Program-made: the position numbers and the translations under genes
In this document: positions 27,354 through 37,489 of the stretch, piece by piece
How positions within the stretch are numbered: position 1 is the first letter of the stretch
Layout: the number at the start of each line of letters is the position of its first letter
Assembly (NCBI RefSeq): GCF_006439335.1
Contig: NZ_SAWY01000019.1
Coordinates: 223,348 to 287,347 of the forward strand
Direction: 5' to 3'
Origin: Litorilituus lipolyticus
Lineage (GTDB): Bacteria > Pseudomonadota > Gammaproteobacteria > Enterobacterales > Alteromonadaceae
Length of the DNA stretch: 64,000 nucleotides
The notes under the pieces: generated by a model
Seen by the model: the letters and a program-made list of their open reading frames with translations, nothing else
Databases searched by the model: none
What the model was told of the DNA's origin: nothing

Positions 27354-28535
27354 ATGTCTAAAGTTGCTGGTTATTTTTGGATATTCATTGCTGCTTATGT
27401 ATTGTCAGCTTGTCAACAAGAGAAAATTGCACCTGTCCCGCCAGAAGTTATCGTCAAAGAAGTTAATAAAGATACTGTACCAGTTTATGGCAGCTATATT
27501 GGCGTCACACAAGCTTCTCTTGATGTTGAAGTTAGAGCAAGAATTACCGGCTATGTCGAAAAGGTAGAATTTGTTGAAGGCAGCTGGGTTGAAGCGGGAC
27601 AATTATTATATCTTATCGATGACAAGCCATATATCGCTAAGCGCAAACAAGTTTTAGCGCAACTTGAAAAAGATAAAGCCGCTTATGAAAAAGCTAAGCG
27701 CGATGTCACTCGACTAAAACCATTATATGAACAGGATGCGGCAAGTCAGCTTGATTATGACACTGCACTGTCTACTCAAGAACAAGCAAAAGCCTCAGTC
27801 ATGTCTTCGCAAGCCAATTTAGACGAAGTAGATTTAGAGTTAAGTTATACCAAAATAAAAGCACCTATTAGCGGTATGATTGGTGGCTCACAAGCCGATA
27901 TTGGTGCCTTAGTAGGAAGCGGAGGCATTTCACTACTCACTACGGTTCAGCAAATTGACCCCATTTACGTGACATTTAACATGTCATCTCTGGATTATTT
28001 AAATGCCCGTCGCAGAATGAATACCTTCTTAGAAAAAAGAAAAGCAGAAGAACAAGGAAAAACAGTAGAAGGCTTTGTTAGAATCACTTTACCCGATGAT
28101 AGCGAATACAAGTATTGGGGGGATGTAAGCTTTACCGATCCAAAAGTAAATCCAAAAACAGGAACGTTTAAGGTAAGAGCGGTACTGCCTAACCCCGATA
28201 GTGAACTCTTACCGGGTCAGTACACTAGCGCTCGCATTCGTTTAAGTGAATTTAACGATGCCGTTGTTATTGAAGAAGAAGCCGTACGTGTAGAACAAGG
28301 TGGCTTATATGTCATGGTCGTTATGCCAGACAATACTGTTGAACATCGATTTGTCATGGTTAAGCATTATGGTGAGCAAGGCTTAGTCATAGACTCAGGC
28401 TTAAATGAAGGTGAACGCATTATTATTGAGGGTCAGCATAGGGCTCGACACGGCCAGTTAGTGAAGCCGTTAACAGAGTCAGAATATAAAGAGCAACAAG
28501 CTCAACAAAAAGCTACAAATGTTGCAGGTGAGTAA
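27354..28535 (+). CDS. RND efflux periplasmic adaptor (HlyD/AcrA family lipoprotein)
   Basis: ATG 27354 is preferred because AAAGGAAGG lies just upstream and the product then begins with a lipoprotein signal whose lipobox ends ...YVLSAC. A frame opening at 27285 would bury this signal. The adaptor shows the lipoyl half VEVRARITGYVEKVEFVEG, the alpha-hairpin (about 95-160) and the second half DLELSYTKIKAPISGMIGGS, then beta-barrel and membrane-proximal regions. It bridges the pump and the outer-membrane channel. It starts a three-gene operon with 2 nt to the pump gene. No adjacent regulator was seen. Confidence 0.93.
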   Translation: MSKVAGYFWIFIAAYVLSACQQEKIAPVPPEVIVKEVNKDTVPVYGSYIGVTQASLDVEVRARITGYVEKVEFVEGSWVEAGQLLYLIDDKPYIAKRKQVLAQLEKDKAAYEKAKRDVTRLKPLYEQDAASQLDYDTALSTQEQAKASVMSSQANLDEVDLELSYTKIKAPISGMIGGSQADIGALVGSGGISLLTTVQQIDPIYVTFNMSSLDYLNARRRMNTFLEKRKAEEQGKTVEGFVRITLPDDSEYKYWGDVSFTDPKVNPKTGTFKVRAVLPNPDSELLPGQYTSARIRLSEFNDAVVIEEEAVRVEQGGLYVMVVMPDNTVEHRFVMVKHYGEQGLVIDSGLNEGERIIIEGQHRARHGQLVKPLTESEYKEQQAQQKATNVAGE

Positions 28536-28537
28536 TT

Positions 28538-31500
28538 ATGTTTTCTCACTTTTTTATTAAAAGACCAATCTTTGCAAGTGTTATATCAATAATCATTGTA
28601 CTAACAGGCGTTGTCTCTTTGCTTGGTTTGCCTATTGATCAATACCCAAATATTGCGCCTCCACAAGTCAAAGTTTCCACCTCATTTTCAGGAGCAACAG
28701 CCAGTGTTGCCTCTGAATCGGTTGGCGTTCCCCTTGAACAAGAGCTCAATGGTACACCTAAAATGTTGTACATGGAGTCTAAATCGACAAACTCAGGCAG
28801 TACGAATATCACGGTAACCTTTGAAGTAGGGACTGACGCAGATTTAGCCGCCGTAGATATACAAAATACAGCCAGTCAAGCAGGCGCTGATTTGCCTGTT
28901 GATGTACAACAAAATGGGGTAACCGTCTCCACTGAGAGTTCAGTTGAACTACTAAAAATAGCACTCACTTCAGAAGATACCAAATACAATGATATTTACT
29001 TAAGTAACTATGCATCAATCAATATTCAAGCGGCGTTAAAGCGCATACCCGGAGTTGGCCGAGTAAGAAATACCGGTGCCCGCAGTTATTCAATGCGCAT
29101 ATGGATAAGACCCGATCGCATGGCGGGTTATGGGTTAACAGTTACCGATGTTCGTAATGCGATAAAAGAGCAAAACAAAGAAGCTGCAGCGGGGACCATT
29201 GGTGCACAACCAATGAATGAAGCAATCAAACTTAATTTCCCCATCAATGCACAAGGACGCTTTAATAAAGTTGAGGACTTTAAAAACATCATGGTTAAAG
29301 TTGACCCTGATGGCTCAATTATACGTTTACGCGATATTGCTAATATTGAATTAGGTTCATCGGCCTATACGCTGCAATCTAACTTGAATGGACAGCCTGC
29401 GACAATTTTACAAGTCTATATGCTACCAGGCTCGAATGCGCTTGAGGTAACAAAGCGCGTAAAAACTGAAATGGCTACCTTAGCAAAAACGTTTCCTCAA
29501 GGGATCAACTGGATTAGTTTTTATGACGCCTCTGAGTTTATTGAACTCTCTATAAACGAAGTGAAGAACACTTTATTTCAAGCGTTGTTGTTAGTTATTT
29601 TGGTTGTGTATTTATTTTTACAAAATTGGCGCACCACGCTAATTCCTGCGTTAGCGGTGCCTGTTTCCATCATTGGCACTTTTGTTGCCCTCGCTGCTTT
29701 TGGATTAACCATCAATACCATCAGTTTATTAGCGCTCGTCTTAGCCATTGGTATTGTGGTTGATGATGCCATTGTGGTGGTAGAAAGTGTTGAGCGTATT
29801 ATTCAAGAACAAAAAATATCAGTTTTTCAAGCCACAAAACAAGCAATGTCAGAACTGTCAGGCGCATTAGTTGCCACATCACTTGTTTTAGCCGCAGTAT
29901 TTGTACCGGTGTCATTCCTTGCCGGCATTACAGGTATTATGTATCGAGAGTTTGCCATTGCAATTACTGTCGCAGTTTTAATATCAACCCTTGTTGCACT
30001 CACCTTAAGTCCGGCTCTTTGTGTATTGTTTTTAAAAGCAGAGCAACAAAGTCAGAGCAACCGATTCTTCAAGGGGTTTAACCAGTGGATTGATAATTTA
30101 GCAGAAAAATATACGGGCTTAGTCAAGCTTACCTGCTTTAATGCTAAACGAAGCTATATGGCGATTACTGTGGCATTTATTGGTTGTTGGTTTGTTTTTT
30201 CAAGTTTACCTACAGGGTTTATTCCACAGGAAGATCAAGGGCGATTTTTTGTTGATATAACGTTACCAGATGCTGCAACCGTTACACGTACCAACAAAGT
30301 GATACAACAAGCTGAGAAACACATTCTCGCTCATGATGCCATTGCTTACTCTTTTTCCCTGGCGGGTGAAAACAGACGTGCTGGTAGTAGCCAAGCCAAT
30401 GGACAACTTGAGGTCATCTTAAAGCCTTGGTCATATCGAGCAGATAAAGACTATAACGTTGAGCAAGTGATGAATGAGCTTAAAACGCTGTTGGAGAATA
30501 TTCCTACTGCACAGTTCAACGTGTACCAACCCTCGGCGGTTTCTGGTGTAGGAAGTGGCTCTGGCGTTGAAATGGCATTACAAGATAGAAGTGGTTCTAA
30601 TTTTGATGGTTTAATGGAAACTCTTAACCTCGTGTTAGATGAACTCAACAAGCAACCTGAAATTTCAAAAGCATCAAGCCCCGTGCAAGCCCAGGTTCCA
30701 CAGCTTTTCTTAGAAGTTGATAGAGAGAAAGCCATGGCGTTAGAGGTCCCCATTGCTGATGTCTACAGTACGATGCAAGTGCTAACAGGGTCATCAACAA
30801 TCAATGACTTCAACTTATTTGGTCGTGTTTATCGAGTAAAAATGCAAGCCGATGAACAGTTTAGAGCAAGGCCGAGTGATTTAAACAATTTTTATGTACG
30901 CAGTGGTAATGGTGCAATGGTGCCCATGAATGTCCTGGCTAAAATCAGCTTGACCACTGGGCCATCAGCCATTAACCGCTATAATTTATTCTCTAGTGCT
31001 AACATTAATGTCACACCTGCTGAAGGTTTTTCAAGTGGTGATGCAATTGAAGCGATTGAAAGAGTGACGGATAACCTACTTCCACAGGGTATGGGATACG
31101 AATGGACAGGATTAACCTACCAAGAAATAAAATCAGCGGGTCAAATGAATACTGCACTCATGCTTGCCATTATTTTTGTGTTCTTGTTTTTAGCTGCACT
31201 CTATGAAAGTTGGACTTTACCACTTGCCGTATTATTAATTTCTCCTATCGCCATGTTAGGCGCCAGTCTAACGGTATGGTTAGCAGGTATAGAAAATAAT
31301 TTGTTCTTCCAAGTCGCTTTTATTTCATTAATTGGCTTAGCGGCAAAAAATTCTATCTTAATTGTAGAAGTGGCCAACCAATATTACCGAGAAGGTCTGT
31401 CGGCTCAACAAGCTGCTTTTAAAGCCGCTAGTGTCAGGTTTAGACCAATAATGATGACTGCCGCGTCATTTATTTTAGGTGTATTACCGCTTATTCTTGC

Positions 31501-31657
31501 TGTTGGTCCAGGGTCGATTAGTCGACAATCTATCTCCTACCCTATTTTAGGGGGGATGATACTAGCGAGTACTATCGGCATCATTCTTGTGCCACTTTTC
31601 TTTATTACTGTTGCGCGTTTTATGAAAGTTGAACACCAAGGAGAGGCAAATGAATAA
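28538..31657 (+). CDS. RND multidrug efflux pump, inner-membrane transporter (AcrB/MexF type)
   Basis: The 1039-residue protein starts MFSHFFIKRPIFASVISIII, as HAE1-type pumps do. It has twelve helices in two halves and the proton-relay acidic pair in helix 4 within LAIGIVVDDAIVVVE. The duplicated porter-domain pattern and the GLAAKNSILIVEVANQYY segment (with the conserved lysine of helix 10) are also present. It expels toxic compounds using proton flow. Substrates cannot be predicted from the sequence. Full length and intact. Confidence 0.95.
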   Translation: MFSHFFIKRPIFASVISIIIVLTGVVSLLGLPIDQYPNIAPPQVKVSTSFSGATASVASESVGVPLEQELNGTPKMLYMESKSTNSGSTNITVTFEVGTDADLAAVDIQNTASQAGADLPVDVQQNGVTVSTESSVELLKIALTSEDTKYNDIYLSNYASINIQAALKRIPGVGRVRNTGARSYSMRIWIRPDRMAGYGLTVTDVRNAIKEQNKEAAAGTIGAQPMNEAIKLNFPINAQGRFNKVEDFKNIMVKVDPDGSIIRLRDIANIELGSSAYTLQSNLNGQPATILQVYMLPGSNALEVTKRVKTEMATLAKTFPQGINWISFYDASEFIELSINEVKNTLFQALLLVILVVYLFLQNWRTTLIPALAVPVSIIGTFVALAAFGLTINTISLLALVLAIGIVVDDAIVVVESVERIIQEQKISVFQATKQAMSELSGALVATSLVLAAVFVPVSFLAGITGIMYREFAIAITVAVLISTLVALTLSPALCVLFLKAEQQSQSNRFFKGFNQWIDNLAEKYTGLVKLTCFNAKRSYMAITVAFIGCWFVFSSLPTGFIPQEDQGRFFVDITLPDAATVTRTNKVIQQAEKHILAHDAIAYSFSLAGENRRAGSSQANGQLEVILKPWSYRADKDYNVEQVMNELKTLLENIPTAQFNVYQPSAVSGVGSGSGVEMALQDRSGSNFDGLMETLNLVLDELNKQPEISKASSPVQAQVPQLFLEVDREKAMALEVPIADVYSTMQVLTGSSTINDFNLFGRVYRVKMQADEQFRARPSDLNNFYVRSGNGAMVPMNVLAKISLTTGPSAINRYNLFSSANINVTPAEGFSSGDAIEAIERVTDNLLPQGMGYEWTGLTYQEIKSAGQMNTALMLAIIFVFLFLAALYESWTLPLAVLLISPIAMLGASLTVWLAGIENNLFFQVAFISLIGLAAKNSILIVEVANQYYREGLSAQQAAFKAASVRFRPIMMTAASFILGVLPLILAVGPGSISRQSISYPILGGMILASTIGIILVPLFFITVARFMKVEHQGEANE

Positions 31658-33017
31658 GCAATTTACCGTCGCTGTGCTTTCATTACTGATAACCGCCTGC
31701 ACTCTTGGCCCTGACTATGAAAAGCCTACTTTACATGTGCAAGATAAATTCCAGGGTGCACAAGATTATGGAATGGCAAAAAGCAGTGCATTTATCAACT
31801 GGCAGCAGGCATACAAAGATCCCGAATTACAGCGATTAATAAAGAAATCATTAGCGCAAAATTATGATCTAGCGATTGCTATTTCTCGCATTAAAGAAGC
31901 AAGAGCCTTGGCCAATATGGCCGATTCGGCTTTCTATCCAACAATTGGTTTATTAGCTGAAAGTGAACGTGTCTCTGAAGGGAGTGCTAGTGAGTATGAC
32001 GACACACATCAACTTAAGGGGCAATTTTCTTGGGATCTCGATTTATTTGGCTACAATCGACGCGCCAGCGAAGCCGCCTGGGCTGAATTAGCCGCGCTTG
32101 GCCAAGCCAGAAATGTTGTTGAAATGAACTTGGTTGCTGATGTTGCGAGTACCTACTTCGCGTTAAAGGATTTAGAAGAAAAGATTCAGCTCAGCCAAAG
32201 CACGGTGACACTTCGAGAGCGTGCTTTACATATAGCCCAATTACGAAAAACCAATGGTATGGTTTCAGGTCTTGATGTAAGACAAGCTGAAGTAGAACTA
32301 GAATCAGCCAAGGTGACTATTCCAAACTTGGAACTTCAGCGTATAGAAACCATTAATCGTATGAAGTTACTTATTGCTGATGAAAAAACTCACATTGCCA
32401 CCAGCATCGATCTCACAGAGCAAACGATACCTTTAGCGATACCTGTTGGTATCCCCTCGCAAGTACTTCTGCGTCGCCCTGATGTATTACAAGTTGAAGC
32501 TCAACTACATGCAGCAACCGCAGAAGTAGGCATGGCTACTGCTAACTTATTTCCTAAGATCACGCTAACGAGCGAATTTGGCTTTGAGAGTAGCCAGCTA
32601 TCTGGCCTATTATCCGGTGATAGTTCTTATTGGGAGCTTGTGGGTGGCATAACTCAGCCTTTATTCAATGCAGGCAGATTACGTAATGACTTGACTGCAG
32701 CTGAAGAACGCGCTCTTCAAGCCAGTTTGGCTTATAAGAAAGTCGTAATGAATGCGTTTCTTGAAATCAGTAATGAACTCATGGCTTTTAAATCTAGTGA
32801 AACGATTTATCTCGCACAAGAGAAACTTCTTTTGGCATCTAGAGAATATGAAAGACTTGCAAGAATAAGATATCGCAATGGTGTAGCCAGTGCATTAGAT
32901 TTAATGGATGCGCAAAGAAAACTCTTTGACGCGCAGCTTTCTTTTAGCTCCGCTAAAAAAGAACGTTTAGTCACCTTTGTTAATCTCTATCGCGCACTTG
33001 GTGGTGGTTGGGGATAA
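31650..33017 (+). CDS. Outer-membrane efflux lipoprotein (OprM/NodT family)
   Basis: ATG 31650 is chosen because AAGGAGAG lies just upstream; an in-frame TTG at 31629 is not needed. The product begins with a lipobox (SLLITAC, Cys near residue 16) and then LGPDYEKP, the usual start of OprM-type factors. Two outer-membrane efflux repeats follow, with VPSQVLLRRPDVLQVEAQL and LFNAGRLRNDL. It forms the trimeric exit duct of the efflux system. The start overlaps the pump gene by 8 nt. Confidence 0.93.
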   Translation: MNKQFTVAVLSLLITACTLGPDYEKPTLHVQDKFQGAQDYGMAKSSAFINWQQAYKDPELQRLIKKSLAQNYDLAIAISRIKEARALANMADSAFYPTIGLLAESERVSEGSASEYDDTHQLKGQFSWDLDLFGYNRRASEAAWAELAALGQARNVVEMNLVADVASTYFALKDLEEKIQLSQSTVTLRERALHIAQLRKTNGMVSGLDVRQAEVELESAKVTIPNLELQRIETINRMKLLIADEKTHIATSIDLTEQTIPLAIPVGIPSQVLLRRPDVLQVEAQLHAATAEVGMATANLFPKITLTSEFGFESSQLSGLLSGDSSYWELVGGITQPLFNAGRLRNDLTAAEERALQASLAYKKVVMNAFLEISNELMAFKSSETIYLAQEKLLLASREYERLARIRYRNGVASALDLMDAQRKLFDAQLSFSSAKKERLVTFVNLYRALGGGWG

Positions 33018-33045
33018 CTATTTAGTGGCACATTGTAAAATAGGG

Positions 33046-34242
33046 TTATGATGCTGAGCAGCTTTCTGCTTTAGTAGAGGAAATAGCTTGGCAGTAACAA
33101 TTTCTTCCCTCAGACTTGGCTTTATACATGGCAATATCCGCTCTGTTAATTAGCTCTTGCTGTGAGTCATTTTTTTCTATTGTTGCACAACCGAAGCTAG
33201 CTGTAATATTAATGAGCTTTCCATGCCAATGTAATGATGATTCAGATAAAGTTTCTTTTAATTTCTTTGTAATTAATAACACTTCTTCCTCATTTGTTGC
33301 GGGCAACAACAAAAGAAACTCCTCACCACCGTATCGGCTGAAAGTATCTGTTACTCTAATGACCTTCTGCAATGAGTTTGCTACATGGAGTAACACTGCA
33401 TCGCCAGCAGCATGACCAAACTCATCATTTATTTTTTTAAAATAATCTAAATCGAATAAAATCAGACTATAAACTACATTATCTCTAAGCCAAAAGTTAT
33501 GTACTCTTTCCTGATGCAATAAAATAGCTCGTCTATTCATTAACCCAGTGAGGTAGTCTTTTTCTGCTCTACTTCTTATCTTATCTACTAACCGAGTTAT
33601 CGCGTTACCAAACATAATAATATTTATAGCAAGCGTTAGAACAACATATGTCCATAACATTGGTACAGCTTCTGCTCCTGTAATAGAAGCCAGCTGATCT
33701 TCAGATTGTGGTGCAAAGAATAATAGGAAAGCTCTTAACAAAAAAATGCATGCTATAGAGACTATTGGAATTAACACTATTACCGAACCATTAGCCTTTT
33801 TTAAGTAGCTAAAATGCTCAAATGCTAATTGTGAAAATATGATAAAAGTAGCAATTGAAAATAGGATACCAAGGTGAATATTAGAACTAGGATTGGGTTT
33901 CATTGTCAGCAACATTATCAACCCAATTGAAAGTAATAATATACTGTCTATACGTATACTACTCCTTAATTTAAATAGCTGCTGAGTACCCCATTTTAAT
34001 AAAATAAAACCACTCAAAACGCAAAGATCAGCACCATACCAAAAAAGATAACTAGTAGTGGTGTCTCTGTATGTTGATAAAATGAGTCCAAAGGTAACAA
34101 GGGTATTTGCTAAGGCATACCTCGCAGAAGCTTGAGGTGCTATGCCTAGAGGGTACGTTAAAACGCCCCACGCCAACGAGGCTGTACCTGTTAACAAGCC
34201 TATGAAAATAAGTAGCTGCGTAGCGAGAGGGTCGAAATGCAT
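33046..34242 (-). CDS. Membrane-bound diguanylate cyclase (GGDEF)
   Basis: The 398-residue protein has about seven N-terminal hydrophobic helices (to about residue 215) and a GGDEF domain with the active-site motif YGGEEF, preceded five residues earlier by the inhibitory site RVTD. FDLDYFKKINDEFGHAAGD binds metal and nucleotide. It should make cyclic di-GMP in response to a signal sensed in the membrane region. It is convergent with the efflux operon, with only 28 nt between the stops, and there is no sign that it regulates it. Confidence 0.92.
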   Translation of the reverse strand: MHFDPLATQLLIFIGLLTGTASLAWGVLTYPLGIAPQASARYALANTLVTFGLILSTYRDTTTSYLFWYGADLCVLSGFILLKWGTQQLFKLRSSIRIDSILLLSIGLIMLLTMKPNPSSNIHLGILFSIATFIIFSQLAFEHFSYLKKANGSVIVLIPIVSIACIFLLRAFLLFFAPQSEDQLASITGAEAVPMLWTYVVLTLAINIIMFGNAITRLVDKIRSRAEKDYLTGLMNRRAILLHQERVHNFWLRDNVVYSLILFDLDYFKKINDEFGHAAGDAVLLHVANSLQKVIRVTDTFSRYGGEEFLLLLPATNEEEVLLITKKLKETLSESSLHWHGKLINITASFGCATIEKNDSQQELINRADIAMYKAKSEGRNCYCQAISSTKAESCSAS

Positions 34243-34464
34243 ATTTATCTACAGTTGTTTTCTTTAACTATAGACGAATAACCTTAAGATTCATTATAGA
34301 GATTCTATCATTTATATATATCAAAAAAAGTGCAAACCAACTAATACACAGAGCAGTTGTCGGCAAGCTTTTGCGCACTTTTATAAGTTGTAATTTAAAT
34401 CTTATAAATCAAATGCCACCAAAGCGGTATAAAGTTTTCCCAATATTAAACATAAGGGGAAACC

Positions 34465-35652
34465 ATGAATTTAAAAACAAATAAACAGATTATTAACGCG
34501 ACTATACTCTTAATGATCACACAGATTGTTGGTTGTAATTCTGAAAGTTCTGATCAAACGATTGGTGGTAATTCTGGTAAATCAGATAATGCTGTTCAAA
34601 ATGTTTCAGGAAGCTTTAAAAATTCCTATGACACAGGAGTGTTCTATTCAACTGAATTGATGCCTTCATCGCAAATGTACGGTAGAAGGGCTAAAGAGTG
34701 CTCTCAACAATATAACAATTACTACTTTGAAACTGAAAATTCTCTTGTATTTGGCAACCCTGATCTGCCTGAGGGTGATTTTAAGCAAGTTGCAACTTGG
34801 GTAGAAAACAATTTTGATTCCGCCTTAACCGCAATGCAAGTGTCTAAAAATGAATTCTTTTCAAGTCGCTATAGTATTCGTCTTGATGGCCTAAAACACA
34901 TCAGAAACAATCTAATTTATCAACAGTATAATTCCATTTCATACCCATCAGAATTTACTAGTTGGAATTATGAAGAGCAAGTTAATTGGGCAACTAAAAC
35001 ATCCAAAAACATGAAAACTGCTCAAGCTATTGAACTGTTAGTTAATGACCCATATTCACCATTTAAAACAGAACGGGAAGCTATCTTAGTAGATAAACTT
35101 TATGTTTGTATTCATGAAACAAATTCAACAAATGGCTGGGGCGAAGGTAATTTGGTCGGTGTTAATGTTGGTGCTCCTTCTATTGCATTACCACATGAAG
35201 TTGACAAAATCGTGAAACACGAAATTATTCACACAATCCAGCATGCTTTATCGGCCAACTTCGAAAGCTTAGGATTACCAAGGTGGTTTTCTGAAGGTCA
35301 GGCTGTTTTGCTAAGCGACATGAATGTAGCTCAAAAGTCAAAACACAATGAATATGATCCAACTCTTGTTGTTTATTACAACGATGAAGTTGGCGACCAA
35401 GCCACCGCCTATAGCCATTACGGCCTTGCCTACCAATATCTTACCGATGCGAACAATCAGACAAACATTATAAAAATGATGAAAGATATCAAGCAGATAA
35501 CTTATAACTTTTCAACTCAACTGAATTCGGGGATGGATGAACATCATGGTTATGTGGGCATGTTTGACAGCCAAATGAAGCAGCTCAACGGAAGTAACTT
35601 AACGGTTCAACAATACCGAGATGAGTATCATTCATTAATGACAGACTATTAA
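34465..35652 (+). CDS. Putative lipoprotein zinc metallopeptidase (HExxH, gluzincin-like)
   Basis: A signal with lipobox (TQIVGC, Cys at about residue 24) indicates an envelope lipoprotein. Residues 252-256 are HEIIH, and E277 lies in the segment LPRWFSEGQAVLLS; this HExxH plus downstream glutamate matches the gluzincin fold of peptidase MA-type domains. The first 230 residues are not recognised. AAGGGGA precedes the ATG. It is the first plus-strand gene of the accessory island, with its own promoter region. The substrate is unknown, and the peptidase assignment rests only on the motif. Confidence 0.72.
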   Translation: MNLKTNKQIINATILLMITQIVGCNSESSDQTIGGNSGKSDNAVQNVSGSFKNSYDTGVFYSTELMPSSQMYGRRAKECSQQYNNYYFETENSLVFGNPDLPEGDFKQVATWVENNFDSALTAMQVSKNEFFSSRYSIRLDGLKHIRNNLIYQQYNSISYPSEFTSWNYEEQVNWATKTSKNMKTAQAIELLVNDPYSPFKTEREAILVDKLYVCIHETNSTNGWGEGNLVGVNVGAPSIALPHEVDKIVKHEIIHTIQHALSANFESLGLPRWFSEGQAVLLSDMNVAQKSKHNEYDPTLVVYYNDEVGDQATAYSHYGLAYQYLTDANNQTNIIKMMKDIKQITYNFSTQLNSGMDEHHGYVGMFDSQMKQLNGSNLTVQQYRDEYHSLMTDY

Positions 35653-35705
35653 CGTGATGAATAGATATTTTCACTCTCAGCTAATCAGAACACCGAGGAA
35701 AGTTT

Positions 35706-36185
35706 ATGAAATATGAAGATGATAATTCAAATTTCGACTGTGAAAGCAAACTCGAAAAAAATAACAGCGAAAGCCTGTCGACACTAGCACAAATAAAACA
35801 TTTGCTAAAAGATTTAATTGATGATGCTGAAACATTCAAAATTCGTGTATATAAGGGCGTTAAAGAGAGATCACTTATTGCCATATGGAAAATGGGGAGG
35901 CTTAAAGGAAACCAATCCATTTATAACAACACATTTTTGCAAAAATTCTCAGAAGTATCTCATGAGAGAAAGTTAGAGTTTATAAAAATGACAACCACCA
36001 ATGACGTTTCCAAAGCATTCGTATTTAGTTCAGACGAAATGCTATACCTGTTGTTTAATTACTGCTCAATTAGAGCCGAAAAAATGTTATTGGTTGATAT
36101 TTTGTCACTGAGGTATTCAAAAGAAATAAGCAATAAAGAGTGTTTTAGAATTCAGTTTAAATTATTAAAGACAATGGGGAATTAA
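35706..36185 (+). CDS. Hypothetical protein (159 aa)
   Basis: A soluble, charged protein with an acidic N-terminus (about 25 residues) and a predicted helical remainder. No signal peptide or recognisable motif. GAGGAAA lies 6 nt before the ATG, supporting translation. It is 53 nt after the metallopeptidase gene. Function unknown; it may be part of the island's cargo. Confidence 0.55.
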   Translation: MKYEDDNSNFDCESKLEKNNSESLSTLAQIKHLLKDLIDDAETFKIRVYKGVKERSLIAIWKMGRLKGNQSIYNNTFLQKFSEVSHERKLEFIKMTTTNDVSKAFVFSSDEMLYLLFNYCSIRAEKMLLVDILSLRYSKEISNKECFRIQFKLLKTMGN

Positions 36186-36346
36186 GGATTCAATAAATTC
36201 AACGACTTTCTCTTTACTAAACTAATGCTTCTGGAGGGTATTAATTATTAACTTTATTCTGCTAGAAATAGTGAAATTTATAATATCTTATAAGTTGAAC
36301 GCCACGAGTAACTGAAATAATAAGTGTCATCAATTAGGAGATATTT

Positions 36347-37021
36347 ATGAAAACAGTTATTAAAGCGAACAACCAATACACTGCCAAAATAATAGGCACC
36401 CACTTTGGACTCGAATCACATGTAGTAAATAATCTGTTATTAAAAATTGGCTTTCTAACTAAAGCGTCACAAGGGCACGGCTATTACCTAACACAAACGG
36501 GGCTAAACAAAGGAGGTGAACAACTAACCGATACTATTAAAGGGATTTCATCGGTAAGATGGCCTGAATCCATATTGCACGATCAACATTTAGGCGCAGA
36601 AATAGCTCAGTTAAAAGGTACTGCAATGCAAGCTAACACCACTGCGAACAAAAAGGAACAAACAGATTTTAGAAAACTGTATCCTGCAAACATTCGTACG
36701 TCTGACGGACATTATGTGAGATCAAAAGCAGAAGCAATGATTGATGATTTCTTATTTAATCATGGCATTGTGCACGCTTATGAAAAAAAGTTGCCGGTAA
36801 TTGAAGATTTAGTCTGTGACTTCTTTTTGCCTCAAGGCAAAGTATGGATTGAGTATTGGGGATTTGAAAACAAGCCTGAATATTTGGATAGAAAAAAGAA
36901 AAAGCAAGCTATTTATCAAAAATATGGCGTTAATCTGATTGAGCTAACAGATAAAGATATTCAGAATTTAGACGACGTTTTGCCACAAAAACTATTAACG
37001 TTTGGTATCCAACTTTTTTAA
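36347..37021 (+). CDS. Putative PDDEXK-fold nuclease with N-terminal winged-helix-like domain
   Basis: Residues 1-70 look like a small DNA-binding module of the phage antirepressor C-terminal type (GTHFGLESHVVNNLLLKIGF, then GHGYYLTQTGLNKGGEQ). Residues 115-215 resemble a restriction-endonuclease-like core: E129 in YVRSKAEAMIDDFLF, D158 in VCDFFLPQ and E169 in VWIEYWG, followed by a KKKKQAIYQKYG helix. The E-(28)-D-(10)-ExxWG order fits compact PDDEXK proteins. A cytoplasmic DNA-cleaving or DNA-repair role is inferred; its target is unknown. GGAGAT precedes the ATG. Confidence 0.65.
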   Translation: MKTVIKANNQYTAKIIGTHFGLESHVVNNLLLKIGFLTKASQGHGYYLTQTGLNKGGEQLTDTIKGISSVRWPESILHDQHLGAEIAQLKGTAMQANTTANKKEQTDFRKLYPANIRTSDGHYVRSKAEAMIDDFLFNHGIVHAYEKKLPVIEDLVCDFFLPQGKVWIEYWGFENKPEYLDRKKKKQAIYQKYGVNLIELTDKDIQNLDDVLPQKLLTFGIQLF

Positions 37022-37069
37022 ATATAGATAACCAAAACATTTTTAATATAACGTGATTGAGGAATTAAT

Positions 37070-37474
37070 ATGCAAAAAGAAAAAGTTACCGTAAACGAGT
37101 TAAAACTACTATCTGAAAAAGAGCAAATTGAACATATTAAATCGTGGTTTTTGAAATATTTTCATTGCCCAAGCGAAAGTTGTTTTATAGATGATGATAC
37201 TGGAAATTGGGTCTTTTTTAGTGGCCCTTGGGAGCAAGCCACTGTTCTAGAAGAGTATTTTGGGAAATATGTGGAAGAGCACATTATCAATATCGTTTCA
37301 GAGCAATTAGGAGAGCACGCAACTGAATGGAATTCAGAGATTGAAGCCCATGAAATGGATGAGGTTTTATTGCCTATTGATTTATCTATAGCTAATAAAA
37401 GTACCGGAATAAACACATTATTTATCGCTAACAGAGACCCCACGGTATATCTTGATCCAGAAGATATTTTCTAA
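37070..37474 (+). CDS. Hypothetical acidic protein (134 aa)
   Basis: A soluble, strongly acidic protein, rich in Glu and Asp with several aromatic residues (SWFLKYFHCP and NWVFFSGPWEQ). No motif recognised. GAGGAA lies 7 nt before the ATG. It follows the PDDEXK gene by 48 nt and precedes the phosphatase-kinase pair; an acidic inhibitor or partner role is conceivable but not shown. Confidence 0.5.
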   Translation: MQKEKVTVNELKLLSEKEQIEHIKSWFLKYFHCPSESCFIDDDTGNWVFFSGPWEQATVLEEYFGKYVEEHIINIVSEQLGEHATEWNSEIEAHEMDEVLLPIDLSIANKSTGINTLFIANRDPTVYLDPEDIF

Positions 37475-37489
37475 GGTTAGATTTTAGCA

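Noticed and set aside
31629..31649. TTG start for the outer-membrane efflux gene
   Set aside because: ATG 31650 has AAGGAGAG just upstream and gives a normal lipoprotein signal.
33018..33045. Search for a terminator between the efflux operon and the diguanylate cyclase gene
   Set aside because: The 28-nt gap holds no stem with a T-run; ends may lie within the coding ends.
34320..34385. Inverted AAAAGTGC/GCGCACTTTT-like sequence near the left edge of the island, considered as a Tn7-like end
   Set aside because: No TGT...ACA end or repeated TnsB-type sites could be recognised, and no matching sequence lies at 49.9 kb.
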